Source of the DNA: Phytohabitans sp037414955
GTDB taxonomy: Bacteria; Actinomycetota; Actinomycetes; Mycobacteriales; Micromonosporaceae
NCBI GenBank assembly: GCA_037414955.1
Contig: JBBEWH010000013.1
Span: 92,757-156,756, forward strand
Direction of reading: 5' to 3'
Length of the DNA stretch: 64,000 bases
Shown: positions 19,290-27,442 of the stretch, one piece after another
How positions within the stretch are numbered: the stretch's first letter is position 1
Layout of the letters: each line of letters opens with the position of its first letter
Notes under the pieces: model-generated
What the model was told of the DNA's origin: nothing
The model's database searches: none
What the model saw: only the letters and a program-made list of their open reading frames with translations
Made by a program: the position numbers and the translations under genes

Positions 19290-20480
19290 GTGCTCGCCGA
19301 CCGAATCTCACAGTACCTCCACGGTCTGGATGCCCTGGTCGCCGACACCGTGAACGAAGCGGCCGCCCGGGTACCGGCAATCGCGGCCCGGCTCGCCGCG
19401 GCCGGGATCGACGAGGTACGCGAGGTCGCCGACCTCGACCCCCTGCCGGTGCTGACCAAGGACGAGCTGATCCAGGCGCAGCAGACCGATCCGCCATTCG
19501 GCGGCACGGTGACCCCAGACGCGCGGCTACGCAAGGTGTTCGCCTCACCGGGCCCGCTGTTCGAGCCGCAACTCGCCGGTACTGATCCGTGGCGCTGGGG
19601 CGAGGCGCTACGCGCCGCCGGGTTCGGCCCGCACGACGTGGTGCTCAACTGCTTCAGCTACCACCTCTCACCTGCCGGCGCCATGTTCGAGGAAGGCGCG
19701 CTCGCGCTCGGCGCCACCGTGATCCCGGCCGGCGTCGGCAACCAGGAGCTACAGATCCAGACCGCGGTACGAATCGGCGCCACGGCGTACACCGGGCTGC
19801 CCTCATACCTCAAAGCATTGCTCGAGAAGGCCGCGGCGCTCGGCACGCCGCTGGCGATCCGGCGCGCGCTGGTCACCGCCGAGCCGCTGCCCGACTCGCT
19901 ACGCGACTGGTTGGCATCCTATGTGGACACAGTTCACCAGGCGTACGGGACCGCGGAGACCGGGCTGCTCGGATACGAGACCGCGCCGAACTCCGGACTC
20001 GCTCTCCCCGGCGGCGTGCTCGTGCAGATCTGCGATCCGGCGACCGGTGCCACAGTGCTCGACGACGACAGCATCGGCCAGGTGGTGGTCACGCTGCTGC
20101 GACCGGAGCAGCCGTTGGTCCGGTTCGGCACCGGTGACCTGTCAGCCTGGCGCCTCGGCGCCGACTCGTCACTGCGCCTGGCCGGCGTACTCGGCCGCAT
20201 CGGCGAAGCGGTCAAGGTACGCGGGATGTTCCTACACCCTCGGCAGGCGGCGCAGGCACTGGACACGGAACCGGGCATCGCCGCCTACCGCTTCGTCATC
20301 GACCGGATCGAGCACCGCGACACGCTGCGCTGCGAACTGGTACCCGCGCCCGGCGCCGACGCCGGACTGGCCGACCGGATACGGGAGAAGATCCAGTCCC
20401 GGCTGCGGCTCACCGCCGACGTCGTCTGCGTACCAGCACTCGACGACGGTCCGACACTCGACGACCGCCGAGTCTGGTAG
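19290..20480 (+). CDS. phenylacetate-CoA-ligase-like protein, altered P-loop
   Basis: 396 residues (GTG 19290) with PaaK-family layout: LPVLTKDELIQ, then QAYGTAETG, VRFGTGDLSAW and GRIGEAVKVRGMF. The P-loop, SSGTTG in PaaK, reads FASPGPLFEP, and I see no C-terminal catalytic lysine. The divergence is similar in kind to the minus-strand AMP-ligase of this locus. Last gene of the importer operon (14 bases after livF). It may act on the imported acid or have a non-ligase role. Confidence 0.75.
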   Translation: MLADRISQYLHGLDALVADTVNEAAARVPAIAARLAAAGIDEVREVADLDPLPVLTKDELIQAQQTDPPFGGTVTPDARLRKVFASPGPLFEPQLAGTDPWRWGEALRAAGFGPHDVVLNCFSYHLSPAGAMFEEGALALGATVIPAGVGNQELQIQTAVRIGATAYTGLPSYLKALLEKAAALGTPLAIRRALVTAEPLPDSLRDWLASYVDTVHQAYGTAETGLLGYETAPNSGLALPGGVLVQICDPATGATVLDDDSIGQVVVTLLRPEQPLVRFGTGDLSAWRLGADSSLRLAGVLGRIGEAVKVRGMFLHPRQAAQALDTEPGIAAYRFVIDRIEHRDTLRCELVPAPGADAGLADRIREKIQSRLRLTADVVCVPALDDGPTLDDRRVW

Positions 20481-20617
20481 ACGGGGGATGTTCGTCAGCT
20501 GATCGCCTCGAAGACGGGCGGAACAATTCGTGACCGGTGTCGGATGATCGGTTCAAGCTAGTTGACGATCATGTGATACCTATCATCGATCTTGACCAGT
20601 GCCTATACGGTCGTCGC

Positions 20618-21394
20618 ATGAAGATGGGATGGGCGGTTCTGGCCGCTGTCATGGCGGTTGTGCTGGTTCTTGCCGTTATGTTTCTCGTCGTCCACCTCGC
20701 CCGCCGGCGGGACCGCAGCACCGGCATGCTCAAGATGGACATCGTCGTCAGCATCGTGGCCTTGGCCTTCACGGTCTTCTTCGGCGCGATGGCGCTACCC
20801 GGTCCACCCGACACACCGAATGCGTCATCAACAGAACCCGCACCCTCGGCCACACCGACTAGCGGCCGCCCGTCGCCGTCAGGCCAACCCCCTCCCACCG
20901 CAACCGGCCAACCCGCGACGAAGAGAGCACCATCTCCACCCGGTAACGAGGCGACCAGCAAACAGGCCATCCGCACCTCCGCGCCGGCACCGCCGCACAG
21001 GCTCACCGCGACGATCCGGTGCGCGCCGTGCAGCACGGATCAGCGGACGATCACCATGACCGGCACGATCTCCGGTCCGCCGGCTGACGGCCATCGGGTA
21101 CGCATCTTCAACAACACTGGCGGCACCTACTTCGGCGGCCGGGATGTCGGCGATGGGAACGGCGGGCCGTGGACCAGCCAGACCTACGTCGGCAACGACC
21201 GAGCGGACGGCCCCCCGACGATCCTCTACGACATTTGCCTCTACGACATTTGCCTCTACGACGTCGACGCGGCCTTCACCGCGTACCTGGACGGCAGAAG
21301 CGACAAGAACGCCGCCATGACCAAGTTCCCGGCCGCGGGAACGGCCAAGCGGCTCGCCTGCGTCTCGGTCACCTGGCACCGCCCGACATCGTAA
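20618..21394 (+). CDS. membrane-anchored protein with Pro/Thr/Ser-rich stalk, unknown
   Basis: 258 residues from ATG 20618; an in-frame GTG at 20537 would add 27 residues lacking any signal. Two hydrophobic segments come first (AVLAAVMAVVLVLAVMFLVV and DIVVSIVALAFTVFFG), then a disordered stretch rich in Pro/Thr/Ser to about residue 130, then a ~120-residue C-terminal domain with CAPC and other Cys that would lie outside the cell. An in-frame 15-bp tandem duplication gives LYDIC twice. No family recognised. Confidence 0.6.
   Translation: MKMGWAVLAAVMAVVLVLAVMFLVVHLARRRDRSTGMLKMDIVVSIVALAFTVFFGAMALPGPPDTPNASSTEPAPSATPTSGRPSPSGQPPPTATGQPATKRAPSPPGNEATSKQAIRTSAPAPPHRLTATIRCAPCSTDQRTITMTGTISGPPADGHRVRIFNNTGGTYFGGRDVGDGNGGPWTSQTYVGNDRADGPPTILYDICLYDICLYDVDAAFTAYLDGRSDKNAAMTKFPAAGTAKRLACVSVTWHRPTS
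21224..21253 (+). repeat. 15-bp tandem duplication, in frame
   Basis: Two perfect copies of CTCTACGACATTTGC (21224-21238, 21239-21253), followed by a partial third (CTCTACGAC). It duplicates five codons (LYDIC) of the membrane protein. The unit contains unusually A/T-rich codons for this genome. Confidence 0.95.
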
Positions 21395-21417
21395 CAACGC
21401 TGCCGCATGCAGCGTTG
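21395..21417 (+). terminator. stem-loop terminator
   Basis: CAACGCTGC-cgcat-GCAGCGTTG: perfect 9-bp stem, 5-base loop, starting at the stop codon of the membrane protein gene. Confidence 0.6.
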
Positions 21418-21740
21418 GCGGACTGTAAAGGTTATCTTGACAGACCCCGTCGCCGCTGTTCCGGGCTCGCCGGCGCGAGCGGGACGAATGTCCGCCGCCC
21501 CGGGACGTGGGACGAAGGGTGCTTTAGGCGAATTGAAGTCGGCATGATCAAGGCGTGCCCCAAGTCGTTATAACCACGTGTGGGCCGCCGGGATCAAGGG
21601 GGGGGGTGTCACCGTTGCGCCCCGCGCATCGTCGACGCTGCGACGTGGGGGTTCGAGTCGCCGACGCACACCCGTCTCGACGGCGTAATTCGGTCGCGTT
21701 GGGGCCGGCGGGCTGGTTTAGTTGGGAGCCAACAGCACCG
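21418..21740. other. intergenic, no gene seen
   Basis: About 320 bases without a convincing gene. It holds a run of nine G (21598-21606) and a GGGGGTTCGAGTC motif like a tRNA T-loop (near 21642) that cannot be folded into a tRNA. It presumably contains the promoter and leader of the ribosome protection gene. Confidence 0.5.
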
Positions 21741-21751
21741 AAGGAGGACCG

Positions 21752-21862
21752 ATGCGAGCGACGTTCATGGCTGTCGAAGTTGACCTCTTTGTCGATTCGA
21801 AGGGCATGACGTTTGCCGCGCACTGTCAACCTCGGGATCCTGGCGCACGTCGACGCCGGTAA
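21752..21862 (+). CDS. candidate leader peptide of the ribosome protection gene
   Basis: 36 codons starting at ATG 21752, preceded by the strongest ribosome binding site in the region (AAGGAGG, 21741-21747). It ends at TAA 21860 inside the GTPase gene, in another frame, overlapping its TTG start at 21813 by 50 bases. The GTPase itself has only AAGGG at 21800-21804. This arrangement is what a translational-coupling or attenuation leader would look like; tet(M) genes are known to have short leader ORFs. It is inference, not proof. Confidence 0.4.
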   Translation: MRATFMAVEVDLFVDSKGMTFAAHCQPRDPGARRRR

Positions 21863-23729
21863 GACCACCCTCACCGAGCGGCTGCTCTACGCCGCCGGCG
21901 TGATCGGTGAGCCCGGCCGGGTCGACCACGGCACCACGCAGACCGACTCGCTCGCGCTGGAACGGCAGCGCGGCATCACGATCCGGTCCGCGGTTGTCGC
22001 GCTGACGATCGGCGACACCTCCATCAACGTGATCGACACCCCTGGCCACCCGGACTTCGTCGCCGAGGTGGATCGGGTGCTCGGCGTGCTCGACGGCGCC
22101 GTCCTGGTGATCTCCGCCGTCGAGGGCGTGCAGCCGCAGACCCGCGTGCTGATGCGGGCGCTGCGCCGGCTGCGCGTGCCGACGATCCTGTTCATCAACA
22201 AGGTGGACCGCCGGGGCGCCGACGTCGACCGGGTGCTGGGGCAGATCCGGCACCGGCTGGGCATCACCGCCGTACCAATGAGTACCGGTCGCGACGCGCT
22301 GGTCGAGGCGCTGGCCGAACACGACGACCGGCTGCTGGCCGCATACATCGGGGACGAGGCGAGCCTGACCCCGGCACGGCTGCGGGCGGAGCTGGCGGCG
22401 CAGACCGGGCGGGCGCTGGTCCACCCGGTGTACGCCGGCTCGGCCGTCACCGGCGCCGGCGTCCAGGCGCTGATGGCCGGCCTGGTCGACCTGCTGCCCG
22501 CCGCGACCGGCGACCCGGATGGCCCGGTCAGTGGCACCATCTTCAAGATCGAGCGCGGCCCGGCCGGCGAGAAGATCGCCTACGTACGGATGTTCGCCGG
22601 CACGGTCCACACCCGCGAGCGGCTTTCCGACGGGCCACAAAAGGTGACCGCGATCAGCGTCTTCGACGGCGGCGCCTGGGTGCGGCGGGACGCCGTGTCC
22701 GCCACCGAGATCGGCCGGCTGTGGGGGCTGAGCGGCAGCAAGGTCGGCGACCCCGTCGGCGCGCCCCACGGAGAACAACGACACCACTTCGCCCCGCCCA
22801 CCCTGCAGGCCATCGTCGAGCCCGTCCGGTACGCCGACCACGTCGCCCTGCGCGCCGCGCTGGCCCAGCTGGCCGAGCAGGACCCGCTGATCGACGTGCG
22901 CACGGACGGCGCACACCACGAGCTGGCCGTCTCGCTCTACGGCGAGGTGCAGAAGGAGGTCATCCAGGCCACACTCGCCGCCGACTACGGCGTCGACGTC
23001 ACGTTCCGCGAGACCACCCCCCTCTACATCGAACGCCCGGCCGGCACCGGCGAGGCGGTCGAGGTGCTCAACACCCCGCAGAACCCGCACCGCGCCACGA
23101 TCGGGCTGCGCGTCGAGCCCGCCCCGCCCGGCTCGGGCGTCACGTTCCGCCTCGGCGTCGACTTCCGCGTGGTACCGCTGTACGTCTACCGCAACATGCC
23201 CGAGTTCGCGGCCAGCATGGAGCAGTACGTGCGTGACGCGCTGAGCGAAGGGCTATACGGCTGGCCGGTCAGCGACTGCGTGGTGACGATGTTCCGCAGT
23301 GGATACAGCGTCCCGGACGGGCCGCCCTCGGTCAGCGGCCCGCTCAGCACCGCCGCCGACTTCCGCAAGCTCACGCCGGTGGTGCTCGGGCAGGCTCTCG
23401 CCGACGCGGGCACGGCGGTGTGCGAGCCGATGTCGCGGGTACGGGTCGACGCGCCCGCCGACTGCCTCGGTGCTCTCCTCGGCGCCCTCGGCGACCTGAC
23501 CGCGGCGGTCGAGACGCCGACGGTCCAGGGCACGGAGGTCGTCATCGAGGCGGTGCTGACCGCCGCCCGCGTACCCGATCTGCAGCGCCGGTTGCCGGGC
23601 CTGACCAGCGGCGATGGCGTGCTCGACGCGGCCTTCGCCGGGCATCGGCCGGTGCGTGGGAGGCCGCCGGTAAATCCGTCGCGGGTCGCGTCCGGGCCGC
23701 GTCGCGTTGACCGCGATGTGATCCCTTGA
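21813..23729 (+). CDS. tetracycline-type ribosomal protection GTPase (TetM/OtrA-like)
   Basis: 638 residues, the usual length for TetM/OtrA. EF-G-like GTPase: G1 AHVDAGKTT at 11-19, switch I with LERQRGITI, G3 DTPGH, G4 NKVD; then domains II-V including FRETTPLYIE and a domain IV with SDCVVTMFRSGY. Such proteins bind the ribosome and dislodge tetracyclines. TTG 21813 is chosen because the family starts a few residues before NLGILAHVD. Housekeeping EF-G is longer (about 700) and lacks this switch variant. Resistance may relate to an environmental drug or be coincidental to the peptide locus. Confidence 0.85.
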   Translation: MPRTVNLGILAHVDAGKTTLTERLLYAAGVIGEPGRVDHGTTQTDSLALERQRGITIRSAVVALTIGDTSINVIDTPGHPDFVAEVDRVLGVLDGAVLVISAVEGVQPQTRVLMRALRRLRVPTILFINKVDRRGADVDRVLGQIRHRLGITAVPMSTGRDALVEALAEHDDRLLAAYIGDEASLTPARLRAELAAQTGRALVHPVYAGSAVTGAGVQALMAGLVDLLPAATGDPDGPVSGTIFKIERGPAGEKIAYVRMFAGTVHTRERLSDGPQKVTAISVFDGGAWVRRDAVSATEIGRLWGLSGSKVGDPVGAPHGEQRHHFAPPTLQAIVEPVRYADHVALRAALAQLAEQDPLIDVRTDGAHHELAVSLYGEVQKEVIQATLAADYGVDVTFRETTPLYIERPAGTGEAVEVLNTPQNPHRATIGLRVEPAPPGSGVTFRLGVDFRVVPLYVYRNMPEFAASMEQYVRDALSEGLYGWPVSDCVVTMFRSGYSVPDGPPSVSGPLSTAADFRKLTPVVLGQALADAGTAVCEPMSRVRVDAPADCLGALLGALGDLTAAVETPTVQGTEVVIEAVLTAARVPDLQRRLPGLTSGDGVLDAAFAGHRPVRGRPPVNPSRVASGPRRVDRDVIP

Positions 23730-23798
23730 CGGCTCCCGCGCCCGCACCCGCGGCCATTGCCCGGCCGGCGGAAGGATCGATCCCGTCGGTGGCTTCCC

Positions 23799-23990
23799 AT
23801 GTCACAAGCAGCCCTGGTCGCTCACGACCTCGTCCGCACGTTCGGCGCGCCGGCGATGCATACTGCGTCGAGCGGCTCGGCGCACTTCCGCTCCTGTCCC
23901 GGCCAGGCGCGGAGTGGAACTACACGATTTCAACCGATGTACTCGCGGTCATCGGTCTCTGGGCCGGCGCGGGGGCGCCCGCCGTTAAGC
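23799..23990 (+). pseudogene. gene scar: ABC-ATPase start fused to a serine hydrolase piece
   Basis: ATG 23799 begins MSQAALVAHDLVRTFGAP, which reads as the first residues of an ABC transporter ATPase, then loses similarity at about 23855. From 23856, another frame reads VERLGALPLLSRPGAEWNY and continues TISTDVLAVIG, an internal piece of a beta-lactamase-family serine hydrolase; it ends near 23970. No complete gene lies in 23730-24008. The join looks like a deletion junction between two lost genes. Confidence 0.55.
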
Positions 23991-24008
23991 GCCGGGCGCC
24001 CCACGTCG

Positions 24009-24773
24009 TCAGGCGCGTGGGCCGAGGAACAGGCCGCCGCTGGCGTCGATGACCTGTCCGGTGATCCAGCGCGCGGAGTCGGAGGCGAGGAAGCCGACCA
24101 CGTCGGCGACGTCCTCGGGTCCGCCCAGTCGGTTGAGCGCGGTCATTGCGGTGATGAGCTCGGTCAGCCCCGGTGTCTCGAAGGCTGGTCCGTTGGTCGC
24201 CGTGCGGGTGGCGCCGGGAGCGACCGCGTTCACCGTGATGCCGCGGTCCCCGAGCTGGTTGGCCAGGGTGCGGCTCATGGTTTCGACGGCGCCTTTGGTC
24301 ATGGCGAACGACGTCTGGGTGGCGTTGGCCATCCGGGTAGCCACCGAAGAGATCGTGATGATCCGGCCACCGTCGCGGAGCAGGGGCAACGCGCGTTCGA
24401 TGATGAAGTACGGCGCTCGTACGTTCACTGCGAACAGATGGTCGAACTGGGCGCGTGTGGTCGTGCCGAGCGGTCCCGCGGGTGGCGCCGCCGCGTTGTT
24501 GATGAGAATGTCCAGTGGCCGCCCGGCTAGGCCTGCCTCGACCCCCGCGAAGAGGGTCTCGACGTCGCCGTCGGTGCCTAGTTCCGCCGCGACGGCGTAC
24601 CCGGTCCCGCCGGCCCGGGCAATCGCATCGGCCGTCGCCGTCGCGCCGTCCTTGTCGGTGCCGAAGTGTGCGATGACCGTCGCTCCCCGTGCCGCCAGCC
24701 GGATTGCGATCGCCTGCCCGATGCCGCGAGACGCGCCGGTCACCAGGGCCGTCTTGTCAGACAAATCCCTCAC
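24009..24773 (-). CDS. SDR-family oxidoreductase, catalytic Tyr replaced by Phe
   Basis: About 254 residues. Cofactor motif TGASRGIG, NNAA in strand four, ISSVATRMA with the catalytic Ser, then SFAMTKGA where the classical YxxxK tyrosine is Phe (codon TTC read on the minus strand) and the Lys is kept. C-terminus has the usual ITGQVIDASGGLF. Start GTG 24773 or TTG 24759; translation beyond these would run into the opposite gene. Substrate unknown. Loss of the Tyr predicts weak or altered reductase activity unless another residue substitutes. Confidence 0.82.
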   Translation of the reverse strand: MRDLSDKTALVTGASRGIGQAIAIRLAARGATVIAHFGTDKDGATATADAIARAGGTGYAVAAELGTDGDVETLFAGVEAGLAGRPLDILINNAAAPPAGPLGTTTRAQFDHLFAVNVRAPYFIIERALPLLRDGGRIITISSVATRMANATQTSFAMTKGAVETMSRTLANQLGDRGITVNAVAPGATRTATNGPAFETPGLTELITAMTALNRLGGPEDVADVVGFLASDSARWITGQVIDASGGLFLGPRA

Positions 24774-24774
24774 G

Positions 24775-25287
24775 ATGCGTGGGTACGACGCCACGACCGT
24801 CAACGACATCGCCGAGGCCGCGGGTGTCTCTGCCATGACCGTGTACCGGCATTTCCCGACGAAAGAAGACCTCGTGCTGGTCGATCAGAACGGTCCGCTG
24901 CTTGCCAAGCGGATCGCGGCAACGCCTGCCGATCAAAGCGTGGTGCACCGCATCGGCAGCGCGCTCGTCGACTCGGCGCGGATCATGACCGCGGACGACG
25001 ACCGGTTCCTGCTTGCCCGCCTTCAACTGATGATTTCGACGCCGGCGCTGCGTGCCCGCCACCTGGACAACCACCACGTCCTTCAACAAGCCATCGTCGA
25101 GGGACTAGGTGTCGATATCGCCGACTCGGAGGCGCAGTTCCGCGCCCAAGCTGCGGCAAGCGCGTGCCTGGCAGCCATGCACGCCGCGCTGGTGCGGTGG
25201 GCGAAGGACGACGCGCGCACCGATCTGCCCGACCTGATCGCGAAGGCGCTAGCAGCTGCCTTCGGTGACGACAAGACTCCGCGGTAG
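24775..25287 (+). pseudogene. TetR-family regulator lacking the first HTH helix
   Basis: 170 residues from ATG 24775. It opens MRGYDATTVNDIAEAAG, which in TetR proteins is the end of helix 1 and helix 2; the preceding ~20 residues (normally ..ILDAALELFAE) are missing, and the frame upstream is the antisense of the SDR gene. The recognition helix (SAMTVYRHFPTKEDL) and ligand domain are intact. The start abuts the divergent SDR start with one base between. Either a beheaded, non-functional regulator or an unusual start inside the SDR gene. Confidence 0.6.
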
Positions 25288-25409
25288 CTGACAGCTTCGC
25301 CGGGCCAGACGAAGCCCATTGCCCGCGGTCTCGGCGCCGGGCGGAACGAGAATGCCGAATTGAAGATCATGGCCATAGTCGGGCATGTCGTCGGGTCCTT
25401 GACGGTGTG

Positions 25410-26348
25410 TCAGGAGCAGGAGACGGCGATCTTGCCCGGGGTGCTGGCGCCGAAGGCGGCGAAGGCCTCGGTGGCCTGCTCCAGCGGGTAGGTGGCGGTG
25501 ACCGGCACGCGCAGTGCGCCAGAGGCGACCTGCTCGGCCAGCGAGGTCAGGATCAGGGCATCGGTGTCGGCCATGATCGTGTGGACGGTGACGTCCTGCT
25601 CCTTGACGTCGTCCTGGGTCAGCCCGGTGCAGGAGGCGATCTGACCGCCCGGCCGTAGCAGAGCGGCCAGCTGGGCGCCGTCACCCGCCAGGTGCAGCAC
25701 CGCGTCCACACCGTCCGGGGCGATCGCGCGGACCTGTCCCTCCAGGTCACCGGTGAAGTCGACCACGTTCACCTCCGCGTCGGTCAGGCCGGTGACGAAG
25801 TCGGTCTGCGCGCCGGGGCGGGCGGTCGCGATCACCTTCGCGCCACGAGCCGCGGCGAGCTGTACCGCCAGCGAACCCACCCCGCCGGCGGCCCCGGAGA
25901 TCAGCAGCGTCTGGCCCTCGGCCAGGGCCACCGCATCCAGGCTCACCAGGGCAGTGACCCCGGCCACGCCCAGCGCGGCCGCGTCCCCCGCCGCCACACC
26001 CGCCGGGATGCGGGCGACTCCGTGTCTGGCGGGCACGGTGACGTACTGGGCCAGCGAACCGGCGCCCAGGTACGGCTTGCGCACGACACCGAAGACCGCG
26101 TCGCCGACCGCGAAGCCGTCCACGCCCTCACCGAGCGCCTCGACGGTGCCCGCGAAGTCCTGGCCGAGGACCAGCGGGAACCGGTGCTCCATAAACCCTT
26201 GCGTGTAGCCGGCGGCGGTGGCGATGTCGATGCCGTTCAACGAAGCGGCGGCCACCTTGACCAGCAATTCCCCGGCCTCCGGGCGAGGAGTGTCCACCTC
26301 AGTTACGGCCGGGGCCGAGGGGACGGATTCGAGCACGACAGCGCGCAT
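25410..26348 (-). CDS. MDR-family quinone oxidoreductase / zinc-less dehydrogenase
   Basis: 312 residues, cytosolic, NADPH-dependent by motif (SGAAGGVGSLAVQLA near residue 150). The N-terminal GroES-like domain has LNGIDIATAAGY and GQDFAG; no zinc ligands, so of the quinone reductase type. ATG 26348. Divergent from a TetR regulator with palindromic sites between them, the classical arrangement for an inducible detoxification enzyme. Confidence 0.9.
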   Translation of the reverse strand: MRAVVLESVPSAPAVTEVDTPRPEAGELLVKVAAASLNGIDIATAAGYTQGFMEHRFPLVLGQDFAGTVEALGEGVDGFAVGDAVFGVVRKPYLGAGSLAQYVTVPARHGVARIPAGVAAGDAAALGVAGVTALVSLDAVALAEGQTLLISGAAGGVGSLAVQLAAARGAKVIATARPGAQTDFVTGLTDAEVNVVDFTGDLEGQVRAIAPDGVDAVLHLAGDGAQLAALLRPGGQIASCTGLTQDDVKEQDVTVHTIMADTDALILTSLAEQVASGALRVPVTATYPLEQATEAFAAFGASTPGKIAVSCS

Positions 26349-26366
26349 GACAACACCCCTTCAAAT

Positions 26367-26388
26367 AAGTGGACCGGGTGGCCCACTT
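26367..26388. promoter_or_regulatory. palindromic operator, MDR side
   Basis: AAGTGG-N10-CCACTT, extended to AAGTGGrCC half-sites, 19 bases upstream of the dehydrogenase start. The half-site recurs in the second palindrome (26429-26445). Likely TetR operator. Confidence 0.6.
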
Positions 26389-26428
26389 TCGGTGACGCCC
26401 ACCGTACAGCAGAAACGGGCCGACCGTT

Positions 26429-26445
26429 CCACTTGAGTAGAGTGG
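26429..26445. promoter_or_regulatory. palindromic operator, TetR side
   Basis: CCACT-tgagtag-AGTGG, five bases before the TetR start codon; shares the CCACT(T)/(A)AGTGG half-site with the site at 26367. Predicts autoregulation. Confidence 0.55.
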
Positions 26446-26450
26446 GGGAT

Positions 26451-27143
26451 GTGACCTCACCAACGTCGGACCAGAGGCCGGGCCAGCAGCCCGCCACCGG
26501 ACTGCGCGCCGACGCCGAACGCAATCGCTGCCGCATCCTGGACGCCGCCCGTCGCCTCTACGCCACCAAAGGACTCGGCGTCTCCATGGCCTCCGTCGCC
26601 CGCGAGGCAGGCGTCGGCAAAGCCACCCTCGGCCGGCGCTTCGCCACCCGGGAGGAACTCCTCAACGCTGTCTTCGCCGACCGCATGGACGCCTACGCCG
26701 ACGCCGCCGCCGAAGCACTCGCCGACCCCGACCCCTGGCACGGCTTCACCGGATATCTCCACGCCATCTGCGCCATGCAGGCAGCCGACCGCGGCTTCGC
26801 CGACATCTTGGCCATGTCCTTCCCCACCGCCGAGGCGCTGGAAGCCCGCCGCGCCGAGGCGTACCACCAGCTGCTCGAACTCATCACCCGCGCCAAGAAC
26901 ACCGGGCACCTGCGGGAGGACTTCACCCACCAGGACATCGTCATCCTGCTCATCGCCAACGCCGGAGTCGTCACCGCCACCGGCGACGCCGCCCCCGACA
27001 CCTGGCGCCGCCTCGTCGGCCACATGATCCGTTCTTACGCCGCACCCGGCGCACCGATCCCCCCGCTGCCCGAAGCCCCGAGGCCCACCGCTCTCTACCG
27101 CGCCATGGTCCGCCTCTCACAAACCGCCCCGGGCACCGCCTAG
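26451..27143 (+). CDS. TetR-family regulator
   Basis: 230 residues from GTG 26451 (in-frame codons upstream are antisense of the dehydrogenase). HTH: RILDAARRLYATKGLGVSMA then VAREAGVGKATLGRRFATRE; the C-terminal domain resembles the SbtR-like/TetR_C_33 type found with oxidoreductases. GGGGG at 26444-26448 is close to the start. Likely represses the divergent dehydrogenase through the two palindromes. Confidence 0.88.
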   Translation: MTSPTSDQRPGQQPATGLRADAERNRCRILDAARRLYATKGLGVSMASVAREAGVGKATLGRRFATREELLNAVFADRMDAYADAAAEALADPDPWHGFTGYLHAICAMQAADRGFADILAMSFPTAEALEARRAEAYHQLLELITRAKNTGHLREDFTHQDIVILLIANAGVVTATGDAAPDTWRRLVGHMIRSYAAPGAPIPPLPEAPRPTALYRAMVRLSQTAPGTA

Positions 27144-27242
27144 GGCGGCGCAAAGCCGCCGACCTGAGCCTGGGCGCCGGCTCCTGCCAGGTCCACATCG
27201 TCGTGCTCGACAGCAGCCCGCCCGACGACGAACCCGCGCCGG

Positions 27243-27300
27243 CGGCCAACCGGCCTGAGCGCCGTTTTAACAGTCGTCTCAGGTTCGCTCGGTATGAAGT
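27243..27300. repeat. 58-bp direct repeat, copy 1
   Basis: Matches 30213-30270 at 54 of 58 positions, same orientation, 2,970 bases apart. It begins CGGCCAACCGGCCTGAGCGC and ends TATGAAGT. Copy 1 lies just before the stump of a histidine kinase; copy 2 at the end of a broken monooxygenase gene. Both copies therefore touch truncated genes, suggesting the end of a small mobile element or a recombination seam. Confidence 0.85.
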
Positions 27301-27324
27301 GGAGGCATCGCCGGGTGACGCGGT

Positions 27325-27442
27325 CTCGGCCTTTGCCGGCATGGCCGAACGCGCCGCGCTCTACGACGGCACGGTCAGCGCCGGCCCCGCACCGGACGGC
27401 GGCTGGACCGTCCACGCGACCCTGAAAGGCAGCCATTCATGA
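27325..27442 (+). pseudogene. 3' stump of a NarL-type sensor histidine kinase
   Basis: The last ~38 codons, from FAGMAERAALYDGTVSAG to WTVHATLKG, are the G2-box end of a HATPase domain; the rest of the kinase is absent and replaced upstream by the 58-bp repeat. Its stop overlaps the response regulator start (ATGA), the normal coupling of kinase-regulator pairs, so the upstream kinase was lost after the operon formed. Confidence 0.7.

Noticed and set aside
21598..21680. tRNA-like T-arm (GGGGGTTCGAGTC) with a 5-bp stem nearby
   Set aside because: The T-stem does not pair (GGGGG against CGCCG) and the anticodon loop would have six bases; acceptor arms pair only partly. At most a tRNA remnant.
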